From: an uncultured Eubacteriales bacterium
Lineage (GTDB): Bacteria > Bacillota > Clostridia > Lachnospirales > Lachnospiraceae
Assembly: GCA_900321915.1 (NCBI GenBank)
Contig: ONXW01000355.1
Location: 1 to 5,482, forward strand
Direction: 5' to 3'
DNA length: 5,482 nt
The notes below the pieces were generated by a model. The model saw only the letters and a program-made list of their open reading frames with translations. It searched no databases and was not told where the DNA came from. The position numbers and the translations under genes are program-made. Shown one piece after another: positions 1 to 5,482 of this stretch (position 1 is the stretch's first letter; each line of letters starts with the position of its first letter).

Positions 1-1019
1 GTCAGGACCTCGACGGGACGGTCGCCGGCGGCTTCCCGGATCACCTCCACGACCTCCTCCGGCATCTGCTCCGGAATACTCGGGAGATAGCCGGGCATCG
101 TCTCGATGACGCAGCGGGCTCCCAGCGCCCGGGCGCCTGCGCGGAAGGACCGGTCCGTCTTGAACGCCGCGTCCCTGATCGCGTCAAGGGTTTTCGCCCT
201 GCAGAGGGTCTCAAGCACCACGTCGTCGGGCACGATGTTGACCAGATCCCCGCCCTTTGTGATGATCGAGTGGATCCGCACGGCGTCGGAATCTTTGAAG
301 GTATGCTCATTGAAGGAAACCGCCTGCAGTCCCAGGCTGGCGGCGTGCAGGGCGTTGATGCCCTCTTCCCTGGCCCCTGCCGCGTGCGCCGCCTTGCCCT
401 TTATGCGGATGATCTTGGAGACAAAGCCGTTGGTCGTGCCGCCTCCCACCCGGATGCCGTTGAAATCCGTATGGCTGGCGAGCGCGCAGTCCACGTCGTC
501 AAATGCGCCGATGCGGATCAGCTCGGCCTTGCCGCCGCCGAACCGGATTTTTCCCTCCGCCATCAGACGGTTTTTGAATTCCAGCTCGCCGTACTCCTCC
601 GCCGGAGTCGTCATAAAGATGAGCTGTCCGCCGAGGGTCTGCGCGATTTCGGGGTCCGTCAGCGCCAGAGCGGCGCCGGCCACCCCGGTCAGTTGAATGT
701 GGTGGCCGCAGCAGTGCGCTGCCTGCGTTTCCGGGTTTGCGAAGGCGTGATTCGGGATCCGGAGCGCATCCAGCTCGCCGATCAGCGCCAGGGAGAAGAC
801 GTCCCTTTTGTCGCGGTTGATGTACGCCTTCGCGCCGGTGATGGCAAGGCCATCCGTGTAGTTTTGGGTCAGCGGTTCGATGAACGCCCGAAATTTCTCC
901 GCGGTCCGGATCTCTTTGTAGCCCAGCTCGGCATACCTGTAGATATCGTCGCCGAAGGCGATGATCCGGCTCCGGTTCTTCTCAATGATCTCGATGATTC
1001 TTTTTTCAGACTGATCCAT
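1..1019 (-). CDS. M20 family metallo-amidohydrolase (aminoacylase-like), C-terminus cut off by the window edge
   Basis: The frame is open from the ATG at 1019 to the left edge: 339 residues and no stop. M20D relatives are usually about 390-440 residues, so perhaps 50-100 are missing. Family members hydrolyse N-acyl amino acids or similar amides with a two-metal centre in the cytoplasm. Visible motifs in order are GELDAL (81-86), HCCGHH (102-107, equivalent to the usual HACGHD/N, with Cys104 and His106 as predicted metal ligands), PAEE (139-142, catalytic glutamate region), His183, GKAAHAAG (208-215, lid/dimer domain) and NIVPD (261-265). The last metal-binding His would lie beyond the edge. 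The start is backed by AGAGGG at 1029-1034, nine bases upstream. It lies 42 bases after the beta-lyase gene with no terminator between, so it is probably the third enzyme gene of the operon. Family assignment is firm; the substrate is unknown. An N-acyl sulfur amino acid is inferred from context only. Confidence 0.88.
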   Translation of the reverse strand, partial: MDQSEKRIIEIIEKNRSRIIAFGDDIYRYAELGYKEIRTAEKFRAFIEPLTQNYTDGLAITGAKAYINRDKRDVFSLALIGELDALRIPNHAFANPETQAAHCCGHHIQLTGVAGAALALTDPEIAQTLGGQLIFMTTPAEEYGELEFKNRLMAEGKIRFGGGKAELIRIGAFDDVDCALASHTDFNGIRVGGGTTNGFVSKIIRIKGKAAHAAGAREEGINALHAASLGLQAVSFNEHTFKDSDAVRIHSIITKGGDLVNIVPDDVVLETLCRAKTLDAIRDAAFKTDRSFRAGARALGARCVIETMPGYLPSIPEQMPEEVVEVIREAAGDRPVEVL

Positions 1020-1061
1020 GATTCCTATCCCTCTTTGTTTGAATTGTCGGCCGTGCGCGCT

Positions 1062-2243
1062 TCAGTCGGGCGTGGCAACGGCCTCTTCCAGCCGCTTCAG
1101 CGCCCGCTCCAGCGTTGCGCGGGGACAGGCGAGCACAAGTCGCTGGAATTTCCAGCTGTCCGCGCCCCCGAACACATGGCCGGCGTCCAGCCACAGGCGC
1201 GCCTTCCTCTTGATCAGGTCGTCCAGTGCCTGCCCGGAAAGGCCCAGGGCGGAAAAATCCAGCCACGCGAAGTAGGTGCCCTCGGGCTCAACCAGCCGGA
1301 CCTGCGGAAGCCGGGCGGCCAGGAATTCGCGCAGGAACTCCAGATTCCCCCGCATGTAGGCCTTCACTTCCTCCAGCCAGGGCCCGCCGCCCCGGTAAGC
1401 CGCCCTGCAGGCGAGCAGACCGAGCTGATTCAACTGCGAATACCCTGTGCGCCGGATCTCCCGGATGAATTCCCTGCGGAATTCCGCGCCGGGAATGATG
1501 ATGTTGGAAACCTGCAGGCCTGCCAGATTGAAGCTCTTGCTGGGCGCCGTGCAGACAACGGTCTGCTCCGCCCACGCGGGATTCGCTTTGACAAAGGGCG
1601 TATGCGGGAACTCCGGGAAGGCGAAATCGCAGTGGATCTCATCGGAAACCACCCTGACGCCGTAACGCCGGCAGATCTCGCCCATGCGCCGCAGCTCCTC
1701 CTGCGTCCACACCCGCCCGACGGGATTGTGCGGGCTGCAGAGGATCAGCAGCTTCACGCCGCGCTCCGTGATCTTCCGCTCAAAATCCTCAAAATCGATC
1801 CGGTATCTGCCGTTTTCGCAGACCAACTCATTTTCAACCACCTCGCGGCCGTTGTCCCGGATGACGGAATAGAACGGGTAATAGACCGGGGGCTGGATCA
1901 TGACCGCATCCCCGGCACGGGTGGAAGCCCGCACCGCCATGGCAAGGGCGAACACAACGCCCGGCGTCTTGACGATCCACTTCTCCTCCATGCGCCAGTC
2001 AAAATGCTGCGCAAACCAGTCCCTCACCGCCGCGGCATAGTCGCCCTTCGTATCGGAATAGCCGAAAATGCCGTGCGCGACGGCCTGCGCCAGGGCCTGC
2101 CGCACACACGGCGGCGCCTGAAAATCCATATCCGCGATCCACAGGGGCAGCACATCTGCGCCGTAGCCGCGTTCCTCCGCGAAATCGTACTTCAGGCAGT
2201 CCGTTCCCCGGCGGTCGATCTCGTGATCAAAATCAAAGGTCAT
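1062..2243 (-). CDS. MalY/PatB-type PLP-dependent cystathionine beta-lyase (C-S lyase)
   Basis: A 393-residue fold-type I aminotransferase-like protein, close to MalY and PatB (about 390). The family cleaves cystathionine to homocysteine, pyruvate and ammonia, and often accepts other cysteine S-conjugates. Landmarks from the chosen start: PLWIADMDF (33-41, the family's N-terminal signature), SPHNPVGRVW (170-179, PLP-contacting Asn173), SDEIHCDF (200-207, Asp201 for the pyridine nitrogen), SKSFNLAGLQ (235-244, Lys236 as the PLP Schiff-base lysine), GTYFAWLD (322-329) and a C-terminal Arg near 375 for the substrate carboxylate. All expected catalytic residues are present. The frame extends upstream to 2276, but that 11-residue extension lies inside the preceding gene and is not MalY-like. 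The ATG at 2243 has GGAGG six bases upstream and begins the usual MTFDFD-type N-terminus. It overlaps the previous gene by 11 bases, so translation is probably coupled. E. coli MalY also represses maltose genes; nothing here suggests that role. Confidence 0.93.
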   Translation of the reverse strand: MTFDFDHEIDRRGTDCLKYDFAEERGYGADVLPLWIADMDFQAPPCVRQALAQAVAHGIFGYSDTKGDYAAAVRDWFAQHFDWRMEEKWIVKTPGVVFALAMAVRASTRAGDAVMIQPPVYYPFYSVIRDNGREVVENELVCENGRYRIDFEDFERKITERGVKLLILCSPHNPVGRVWTQEELRRMGEICRRYGVRVVSDEIHCDFAFPEFPHTPFVKANPAWAEQTVVCTAPSKSFNLAGLQVSNIIIPGAEFRREFIREIRRTGYSQLNQLGLLACRAAYRGGGPWLEEVKAYMRGNLEFLREFLAARLPQVRLVEPEGTYFAWLDFSALGLSGQALDDLIKRKARLWLDAGHVFGGADSWKFQRLVLACPRATLERALKRLEEAVATPD

Positions 2244-3393
2244 AACTGTCCTCCAGCGCCTGCTGCAGGTCCGCAATCAGGTCATCCGCGCTCTCCAGTC
2301 CCACGGAAAGCCGCAAGAGCGTATCCGTAATGCCCAACTGCTTCCGGACCTCCTCCGGCACGTCCGGATGGGTCTGCATCATGGGATAGGTCAGCAGGGT
2401 TTCCGTCCCGCCCAGGCTTTCGGCAAAGGTGATGAGCTTTACCTTCTTCAGCGCGCGAAGGGCCGTCTCCCGGCTGTCCGTGCTGAATGAGATCATGCTG
2501 CCCGTGCCGCGGCTCTGCCCCGCGTTGACCGCAAATCCGGGATGCTCCGGATCTCCGATATAATATACCTTCCGGACCCTGGGGTGTCCGGCAAGCCATT
2601 TTGACAGCTTCCGCGCGTTTTCCTGCTCCCGCTCCATCCGGATCGCCAGGGTTTTGATCCCGCGCAGCACCAGCCAGCAGTCAAAGGGGGCCAGCGCGTT
2701 GCCGACCGTTTTGGTGATGAGGCGGATCCTGTCTGCCGCCGCCGGATCCGAGGTGCTCAGAAACCCGGCGATGGTATCGTTGTGTCCCGCCAGAAATTTG
2801 CTTCCGCTGTGCACCACGAAATCCGCCCCCAGAGCGATCGGATTCTGCCAATACGGGCTCAGAAAGGTATTGTCGACGATGAGGACGGCGGCGTTTCTGT
2901 GCGCAAGGGCCGCGCAGGCGGCGATATCCGTCACATTCATCATGGGATTGCTGGGCGTCTCCACATAGATCGCCCGGGTCGCTTTGGTAAAGGCGGCCTC
3001 CAGCGCCTGCAGATCGGCGGTATCCGCAAAGGAGACCCGCAGGCCGTTTTTCTCTGAGATGTTGTGCAGCATGCGGACCGTGCCGCCGTACAGATCCAGC
3101 GAGCAGATGATGTGGTCGCCGGGTGAAAACAGCTCAAGCAGGTTGCTGATCGCCGCCATGCCGGAGGCTACGGCAACCGTGTCCGCCGCGTTTTCCAGCG
3201 CCGTCACGGTTTCCTCCAGGCGCTGTCTGGTCGGGTTGGATTCCCGGCTGTAGTCGAAGCCGCTCCCGTTGTGCCCGGGCTCGAGATGCGCAAACGCGGC
3301 AGTCTGGAAAATCGGGAAGCTGACCGCACGGCTGTCCTCCCGATACTGATGGACGTCTCCGTGGATACATCGCGTTTCAATGGATGTGCTCAT
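2233..3393 (-). CDS. Cystathionine gamma-synthase / gamma-lyase family PLP enzyme
   Basis: A 386-residue member of the Cys/Met-metabolism PLP family, the same length as E. coli MetB. Such enzymes either condense an O-acylhomoserine with cysteine to cystathionine, or split cystathionine to cysteine, 2-oxobutyrate and ammonia. Landmarks: YSRESNPT (48-55, Tyr48 and Arg50 for the neighbouring subunit's PLP phosphate), SGMAA (77-81), LYGGTVR (101-107, Tyr102 stacking on PLP), DNTF (174-177), HSGSKFLAGHND (195-206, Lys199 as Schiff-base lysine), ESLGG (325-329) and Arg361. Gly104 sits where methionine gamma-lyases carry a key Cys, and ESLGG replaces the Tyr/Trp-containing YSWGG of MetC-type beta-lyases, so those two alternatives are unlikely. 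Synthase and gamma-lyase cannot be separated by eye. A beta-lyase gene coupled directly downstream favours the synthase direction (cysteine to homocysteine), by inference. GAGG at 3403-3406, nine bases upstream, supports the ATG at 3393. Confidence 0.92.
   Translation of the reverse strand: MSTSIETRCIHGDVHQYREDSRAVSFPIFQTAAFAHLEPGHNGSGFDYSRESNPTRQRLEETVTALENAADTVAVASGMAAISNLLELFSPGDHIICSLDLYGGTVRMLHNISEKNGLRVSFADTADLQALEAAFTKATRAIYVETPSNPMMNVTDIAACAALAHRNAAVLIVDNTFLSPYWQNPIALGADFVVHSGSKFLAGHNDTIAGFLSTSDPAAADRIRLITKTVGNALAPFDCWLVLRGIKTLAIRMEREQENARKLSKWLAGHPRVRKVYYIGDPEHPGFAVNAGQSRGTGSMISFSTDSRETALRALKKVKLITFAESLGGTETLLTYPMMQTHPDVPEEVRKQLGITDTLLRLSVGLESADDLIADLQQALEDSYDL
2250..2254 (-). promoter_or_regulatory. 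Ribosome binding site that fixes the beta-lyase start
   Basis: GGAGG on the minus strand, six bases before the ATG at 2243. It lies inside the last codons of the cystathionine gamma-synthase/lyase gene, whose TGA (2233-2235) falls after the new start. This decides for the ATG at 2243 over the upstream in-frame ATG at 2276 and suggests translational coupling of the two genes. Confidence 0.75.
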
Positions 3394-3419
3394 AATCAGG
3401 TACCTCGCTTATATACAGG

Positions 3420-3431
3420 CAGATATATCTG
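3420..3431. repeat. 12-bp perfect palindrome before the operon
   Basis: CAGATATATCTG is its own reverse complement. It sits about 27 bases upstream of the synthase/lyase ATG and overlaps the proposed -10 box. It may be an operator half or a chance product of an AT-rich promoter; the sequence does not decide. Confidence 0.35.
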
Positions 3432-3451
3432 GCTCATTCTGCTAAGTTCAA
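3422..3451 (-). promoter_or_regulatory. Possible promoter of the transsulfuration operon
   Basis: On the minus strand TTGAAC (3446-3451) and TATATC (3422-3427) are separated by 18 bases. Each matches four of six sigma-A consensus positions, giving a leader of about 20 bases before the ATG at 3393. The weak match and the adjoining inverted repeat would fit an activator-dependent LysR-controlled promoter, but readthrough from lysR is also possible because no clear terminator lies between. Confidence 0.4.
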
Positions 3452-3474
3452 TGGTTCCTGTTTACGATACCATT
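3450..3474. promoter_or_regulatory. Candidate LysR-type regulator binding site
   Basis: AATGGT (3450-3455) and its inverse ACCATT (3469-3474) are separated by 13 bases, forming an interrupted palindrome. It abuts the proposed -35 box of the operon, where LysR activators typically bind. The right arm overlaps ATTCGA (3472-3477), a hexamer repeated in the regulator gene's own leader. The arms are short, so this is a candidate only. Confidence 0.35.
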
Positions 3475-3516
3475 CGAACGCACGCCGCGTCCACTTTCCA
3501 TATTTTATAGCTGGTT

Positions 3517-4461
3517 CTAATCTGGGTTGATAATGCGCTGCCCGGCGTTGTTCAGATACTTCCGGATCTCCTCCAGGAGGATCTCCGAGATCTCGCTCAG
3601 GGGCGCGCCCTTTCGGCGAATGTAGCCGATTTCCATGGTCGTGTTCTGGTTGTGCTTGTCCTCCCGGAAGGGGACGGTAATGAAGTCCGTGCCGTTCAGC
3701 TCTTCGCAGATGATGCCAGAGCAGAGGGTATAGCCGTTCAGCCCGACCATCAGATTCAGCATCGACGCACGGTCCGTGGCCCGGATAATGCGGGGATAGT
3801 CCCGCTCGATGAGGATCTCCTCTGCAAAATAGGAAGAGCTTTCGCTGCCCTGTTCAAAGAACAGGCCGGGATAGGGCTCGAGTTCCTTGAGACTGATCGA
3901 TTCATTTCCTGCCAGAGGATGCTGTTTCCACAGATACACGTTCGCGCTGCATTCAATGATAGGATGAAATTCCAGATCGCGCTCGGCCAGAAGCTTTGAC
4001 AGGACCTTCCGGTTGTACTTCGATCGGAACACGATCCCAAGCTCACTGCGGTTTTCCCCAACGTCCCGGATCACGTCCAGCGTCCGGGTCTCCCGGAGGG
4101 AGAACTCAAACTGCTCCGTGTCAAAATGCTTGACCATCTCCACGAAGGCCTTGGCAACAAAGGAATAGTGCTGCGTGGAGATGCCGAACTTCCTTCTTGC
4201 CACGCGCTTTTTGATGAATTTCTGTTCCAGAAGCTCATATTGCTGATAAATCTGTCTGGCATATTCCAGAAAATCCGCGCCATCCTCCGTGGTCACAACG
4301 CCGCGGTTCGTTCGGGCAAATATGGGAACGCCGATTTCCGTTTCCAGCTCATGAATTGCGCTGGTCAGCGTCGGCTGCGATACGTACAGTTGCTCCGCGG
4401 CCTTATTCATTGATCCTATCGAAGCGATTGTCAGGGCATAGTGTAATTGGAGCAGCGTCAT
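3517..4461 (-). CDS. LysR-type transcriptional regulator
   Basis: A complete 314-residue LysR-family protein of typical length (about 300). The N-terminal winged helix-turn-helix spans about 1-60, with the recognition region around SMNKAAEQLYVSQPTLTSAI (17-36). A linker helix follows (about 60-90), then a two-lobed periplasmic-binding-like effector domain (about 92-300) in which the KFGIST strand (91-96) opens the ligand cleft. It lies upstream of and in the same direction as the three enzyme genes, so it is the probable regulator of sulfur amino-acid metabolism here. CysB, CysL and CmbR are LysR precedents that sense sulfur metabolites, but I cannot assign this protein to any of them. Its own promoter lies at 4523-4552. 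The ATG at 4461 is preceded by AAGGTG at 4472-4477, ten bases away, slightly long spacing. The ligand is unknown. GC content looks lower than in the enzyme genes (25 of 60 bases are G or C at 4201-4260). Confidence 0.93.
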   Translation of the reverse strand: MTLLQLHYALTIASIGSMNKAAEQLYVSQPTLTSAIHELETEIGVPIFARTNRGVVTTEDGADFLEYARQIYQQYELLEQKFIKKRVARRKFGISTQHYSFVAKAFVEMVKHFDTEQFEFSLRETRTLDVIRDVGENRSELGIVFRSKYNRKVLSKLLAERDLEFHPIIECSANVYLWKQHPLAGNESISLKELEPYPGLFFEQGSESSSYFAEEILIERDYPRIIRATDRASMLNLMVGLNGYTLCSGIICEELNGTDFITVPFREDKHNQNTTMEIGYIRRKGAPLSEISEILLEEIRKYLNNAGQRIINPD

Positions 4462-4498
4462 CGAATCATCACACCTTCAATACAATTTTCCATTCGAT
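4460..4498. repeat. Inverted repeat around the lysR start
   Basis: The 7-base arms ATCGAAT (4460-4466) and ATTCGAT (4492-4498) are exact inverse complements with a 25-base spacer. The lower arm overlaps the lysR start codon and the spacer holds its ribosome binding site. It could be an autoregulatory operator, or in the mRNA a weak stem that limits initiation. Confidence 0.35.
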
Positions 4499-4522
4499 CA
4501 TGGATTCCTTAAAACGTCAACT

Positions 4523-4552
4523 ATTGTACATGAAGAAACACCGCTATGTCAA
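4523..4552 (-). promoter_or_regulatory. Sigma-A-type promoter of lysR
   Basis: On the minus strand a perfect -35 TTGACA (4547-4552) is followed after 18 bases by TACAAT (4523-4528), five of six matches. Transcription should begin near 4516, giving a leader of about 55 bases to the ATG at 4461. This is the best promoter in the window and probably also supplies basal transcription of the downstream enzyme genes. A second TTGAC lies 32 bases downstream without a matching -10. Confidence 0.7.
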
Positions 4553-4647
4553 TACTTACCTACGGGGTTTATGGGTTATTTATCGCCCGGATGAAATTCT
4601 GCCCCGGATTGTCGGAACGGATCTTTCAAATCCCTCTTTTTCTGACG

Positions 4648-4685
4648 ATACAAAAAGGACAGCCATCTGGCTGTCCTTTTTGTAT
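4648..4685 (-). terminator. Strong intrinsic terminator, potentially bidirectional
   Basis: An uninterrupted 17-bp stem (4648-4664 with 4669-4685) closes on the loop ATCT. The GC-rich GGACAGCC core sits next to the loop and A/T runs form the base, so both strands end in a T-rich tract. It lies 108 bases downstream of the lipoprotein stop codon and would end that transcript. It would also block readthrough into lysR. No plus-strand gene is seen that would need it in the other direction. Confidence 0.88.
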
Positions 4686-4726
4686 GGATTTGTATTACTG
4701 TTTTGATAGAATTCCCCCGCAGAGAG

Positions 4727-4751
4727 TGCGCCTCCTGTTCAGGAAGGTGCA
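4727..4751. repeat. Imperfect hairpin in the lipoprotein 3' region
   Basis: TGCGCCTCCT (4727-4736) pairs with AGGAAGGTGCA (4741-4751) across the loop GTTC, with one bulged A and one G-T wobble. It lies between the lipoprotein stop and the terminator. On the plus strand it is followed by ATTTTG, a poor U-tract; on the minus strand no T-run follows. It could stabilise the 3' end of the transcript, but its function is uncertain. Confidence 0.35.
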
Positions 4752-4793
4752 TTTTGAACAATTGAATGTGCTGACAACCCGGAATATGTTTGA

Positions 4794-5423
4794 TTATGAA
4801 ATGGCTTCTTGTCCCACAGTATATGACCATGTTCCGTCCTTGTTTTTCTGAGCAGTGCACTGTCCATAGTAATAAGCACCCAACCCACTGCGCCATTTTT
4901 GTGCATCAAACACTGTGAGTTCCGAAACGGAATCACCTTCGTTGTTGGCAGGAAGAGTACACACAGCGTCTTCATTTGTCTTTATTGAGAAGAGCAACCC
5001 ATCTTCCCAATAGAGGTTATCCTTATCAATATAACCCTGTTCACAGAGTTCTTCCCATGTTCCTACGATGTATGGTAGATTATGCTTTGATGCAAATTCA
5101 TGCATTACTGTTTCTTTTTCCGTTTCAGTCAAGGAAGATAGTTTAGACAGATCAATACCAATCTGTGATATTCCGTCATTCAAGCCGGGATCAGCATTCC
5201 ATAAATCTTCTAATACTAGCAGATATAACTCACAGACATCTGTCCGAATATTTGTGTTTTCTGTATCGACTGTATTGCTACCTGCTGATGCAGGCCTAGG
5301 TTGGGCATCAAAACTGGTAGAACCGGCCTCATCCGGTACGCCATTTCCTCCGGCCTTTGTTCCGCATGCCCCTAATGAAAGTACAAGTATAAGGCAAAGT
5401 GCAATTGTTATAATCTTTTTCAT
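4794..5423 (-). CDS. Lipoprotein of unknown function
   Basis: A 209-residue predicted lipoprotein. The N-terminus is MKKI, then a hydrophobic stretch (4-17) and the lipobox LGAC with Cys20 as lipidation site, so the mature protein should sit on the outer face of the membrane. Residues 21-60 are a low-complexity linker rich in Gly, Ser, Thr and Asn. A folded domain follows from about 61, including a helix ELYLLVLEDLW (65-75), a TETEKETVMHEFA region (99-111), WEELCEQGYID (123-133) and a C-terminal stretch rich in aromatic residues (about 170-204) with FDAQKWRSGLGAYYYGQCTA (172-191) and GTWSYTV. I recall similar hypothetical lipoproteins in gut Clostridia but no function. ATG 5423 is preferred over the in-frame GTG at 5432 because the purine-rich binding site overlaps that GTG. 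Codon and base composition are AT-richer than in the enzyme genes. It has its own promoter and terminator and shows no functional link to the operon. Confidence 0.82.
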   Translation of the reverse strand: MKKIITIALCLILVLSLGACGTKAGGNGVPDEAGSTSFDAQPRPASAGSNTVDTENTNIRTDVCELYLLVLEDLWNADPGLNDGISQIGIDLSKLSSLTETEKETVMHEFASKHNLPYIVGTWEELCEQGYIDKDNLYWEDGLLFSIKTNEDAVCTLPANNEGDSVSELTVFDAQKWRSGLGAYYYGQCTAQKNKDGTWSYTVGQEAIS

Positions 5424-5431
5424 CTCAAACA

Positions 5432-5436
5432 CCCCC
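5432..5436 (-). promoter_or_regulatory. Ribosome binding site that fixes the lipoprotein start
   Basis: GGGGG on the minus strand, part of GGGGGTG, lies eight bases before the ATG at 5423. It would pair with the 16S rRNA end using one G-U pair. The alternative GTG start at 5430-5432 overlaps this site, so the MKKI start is favoured. Confidence 0.55.
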
Positions 5437-5459
5437 GTGCGTGAGCAAAGAATTCGTAT

Positions 5460-5465
5460 ATTATA
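5460..5465 (-). promoter_or_regulatory. -10 box of the lipoprotein promoter
   Basis: A perfect TATAAT on the minus strand lies 36 bases upstream of the ATG at 5423. Exactly 17 bases remain to the right edge, so the -35 box would fall just outside the window and cannot be checked. The local context is AT-rich, as expected for a promoter. Confidence 0.55.
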
Positions 5466-5482
5466 TAGACGAAAAAAGAGGA

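Larger units (their letters stand above)
4462..4793. other. Noncoding region between the lipoprotein gene and lysR
   Basis: These 332 bases hold the lysR leader and promoter, the strong terminator and a weaker hairpin. Between the lysR -35 box and the terminator (4553-4647) I see only a 7-base direct repeat, CCCGGAT at 4586-4592 and 4603-4609, of unclear meaning. Short open frames cross the region on both strands, but none has a good ribosome binding site or recognisable protein features, so I call no gene here. Confidence 0.7.

Noticed and set aside
2244..2276. Upstream start at 2276 for the beta-lyase
   Set aside because: The added 11 residues are encoded within the preceding gene and do not resemble MalY proteins. 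The ATG at 2243 has a well-placed GGAGG.
270..2330. A 686-codon open frame on the plus strand opposite the M20 and beta-lyase genes
   Set aside because: It is antisense to two well-supported genes and part of a third. It shows no domain or motif and is rich in Arg, Pro, Ala and Gly, as expected for the shadow of GC-rich codons.
2233..3393. Methionine gamma-lyase as the identity of the first PLP enzyme
   Set aside because: The position equivalent to the key active-site Cys is Gly104 in LYGGTVR, and the ESLGG region matches cystathionine gamma-synthase/lyase.
3476..3492. Possible terminator between lysR and the synthase/lyase gene
   Set aside because: GAACGC and GCGTCC can form a 6-bp stem with one G-T pair, but it is short and no T-run follows on the minus strand.
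3394..3516. S-box, T-box or other methionine/cysteine riboswitch before the operon
   Set aside because: The 123-base gap is too short and lacks the conserved cores and a terminator hairpin. Regulation by the adjacent LysR protein is more likely.
4356..4896. Overlapping open frames on both strands that contain nearly the same peptide (KRTAxWLSFLY)
   Set aside because: The peptide similarity arises because the terminator stem reads the same on both strands. The frames lack ribosome binding sites and protein-like features.

Overview
The window looks like chromosomal DNA from a Gram-positive anaerobe of the class Clostridia. That assignment is inference from protein style, a lipoprotein signal with a Bacillota-type lipobox, and purine-rich ribosome binding sites; no marker gene fixes the species. 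All five supported genes lie on the minus strand, so transcription runs from high to low coordinates.

From the right edge: a lipoprotein of unknown function (4794-5423) has its own -10 box near the window edge. It is followed by a noncoding stretch with a strong 17-bp-stem terminator (4648-4685). A second unit then begins with a good sigma-A-type promoter (4523-4552) and a LysR-type regulator (3517-4461). After a 123-base gap that holds a possible promoter and palindromes come three genes packed closely together. These are a cystathionine gamma-synthase/gamma-lyase family enzyme (2233-3393), a MalY/PatB-type cystathionine beta-lyase (1062-2243) whose start overlaps the preceding gene by 11 bases, and an M20-family amidohydrolase (1-1019) that runs off the left edge without its C-terminus.

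The two PLP enzymes form a plausible transsulfuration pair. The first makes or cleaves cystathionine; the second splits cystathionine or other cysteine S-conjugates to a thiol, pyruvate and ammonia. The M20 hydrolase could remove an acyl group from an N-acylated sulfur amino acid before C-S cleavage. The LysR protein, immediately upstream and co-directional, is the obvious candidate regulator. The hexamer ATTCGA occurs three times in the window (either orientation), all at the regulator gene's leader or the enzyme operon's upstream region, and is a candidate part of its binding site.

Base composition changes across the terminator: the enzyme genes are GC-rich (about 67% in one hand-counted line) and the lipoprotein gene is much poorer (about 38% in one line). 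I see no RNA gene, CRISPR array, insertion sequence or phage gene. The content is mostly ordinary metabolism; the combination of genes and the regulatory DNA are the most interesting parts.
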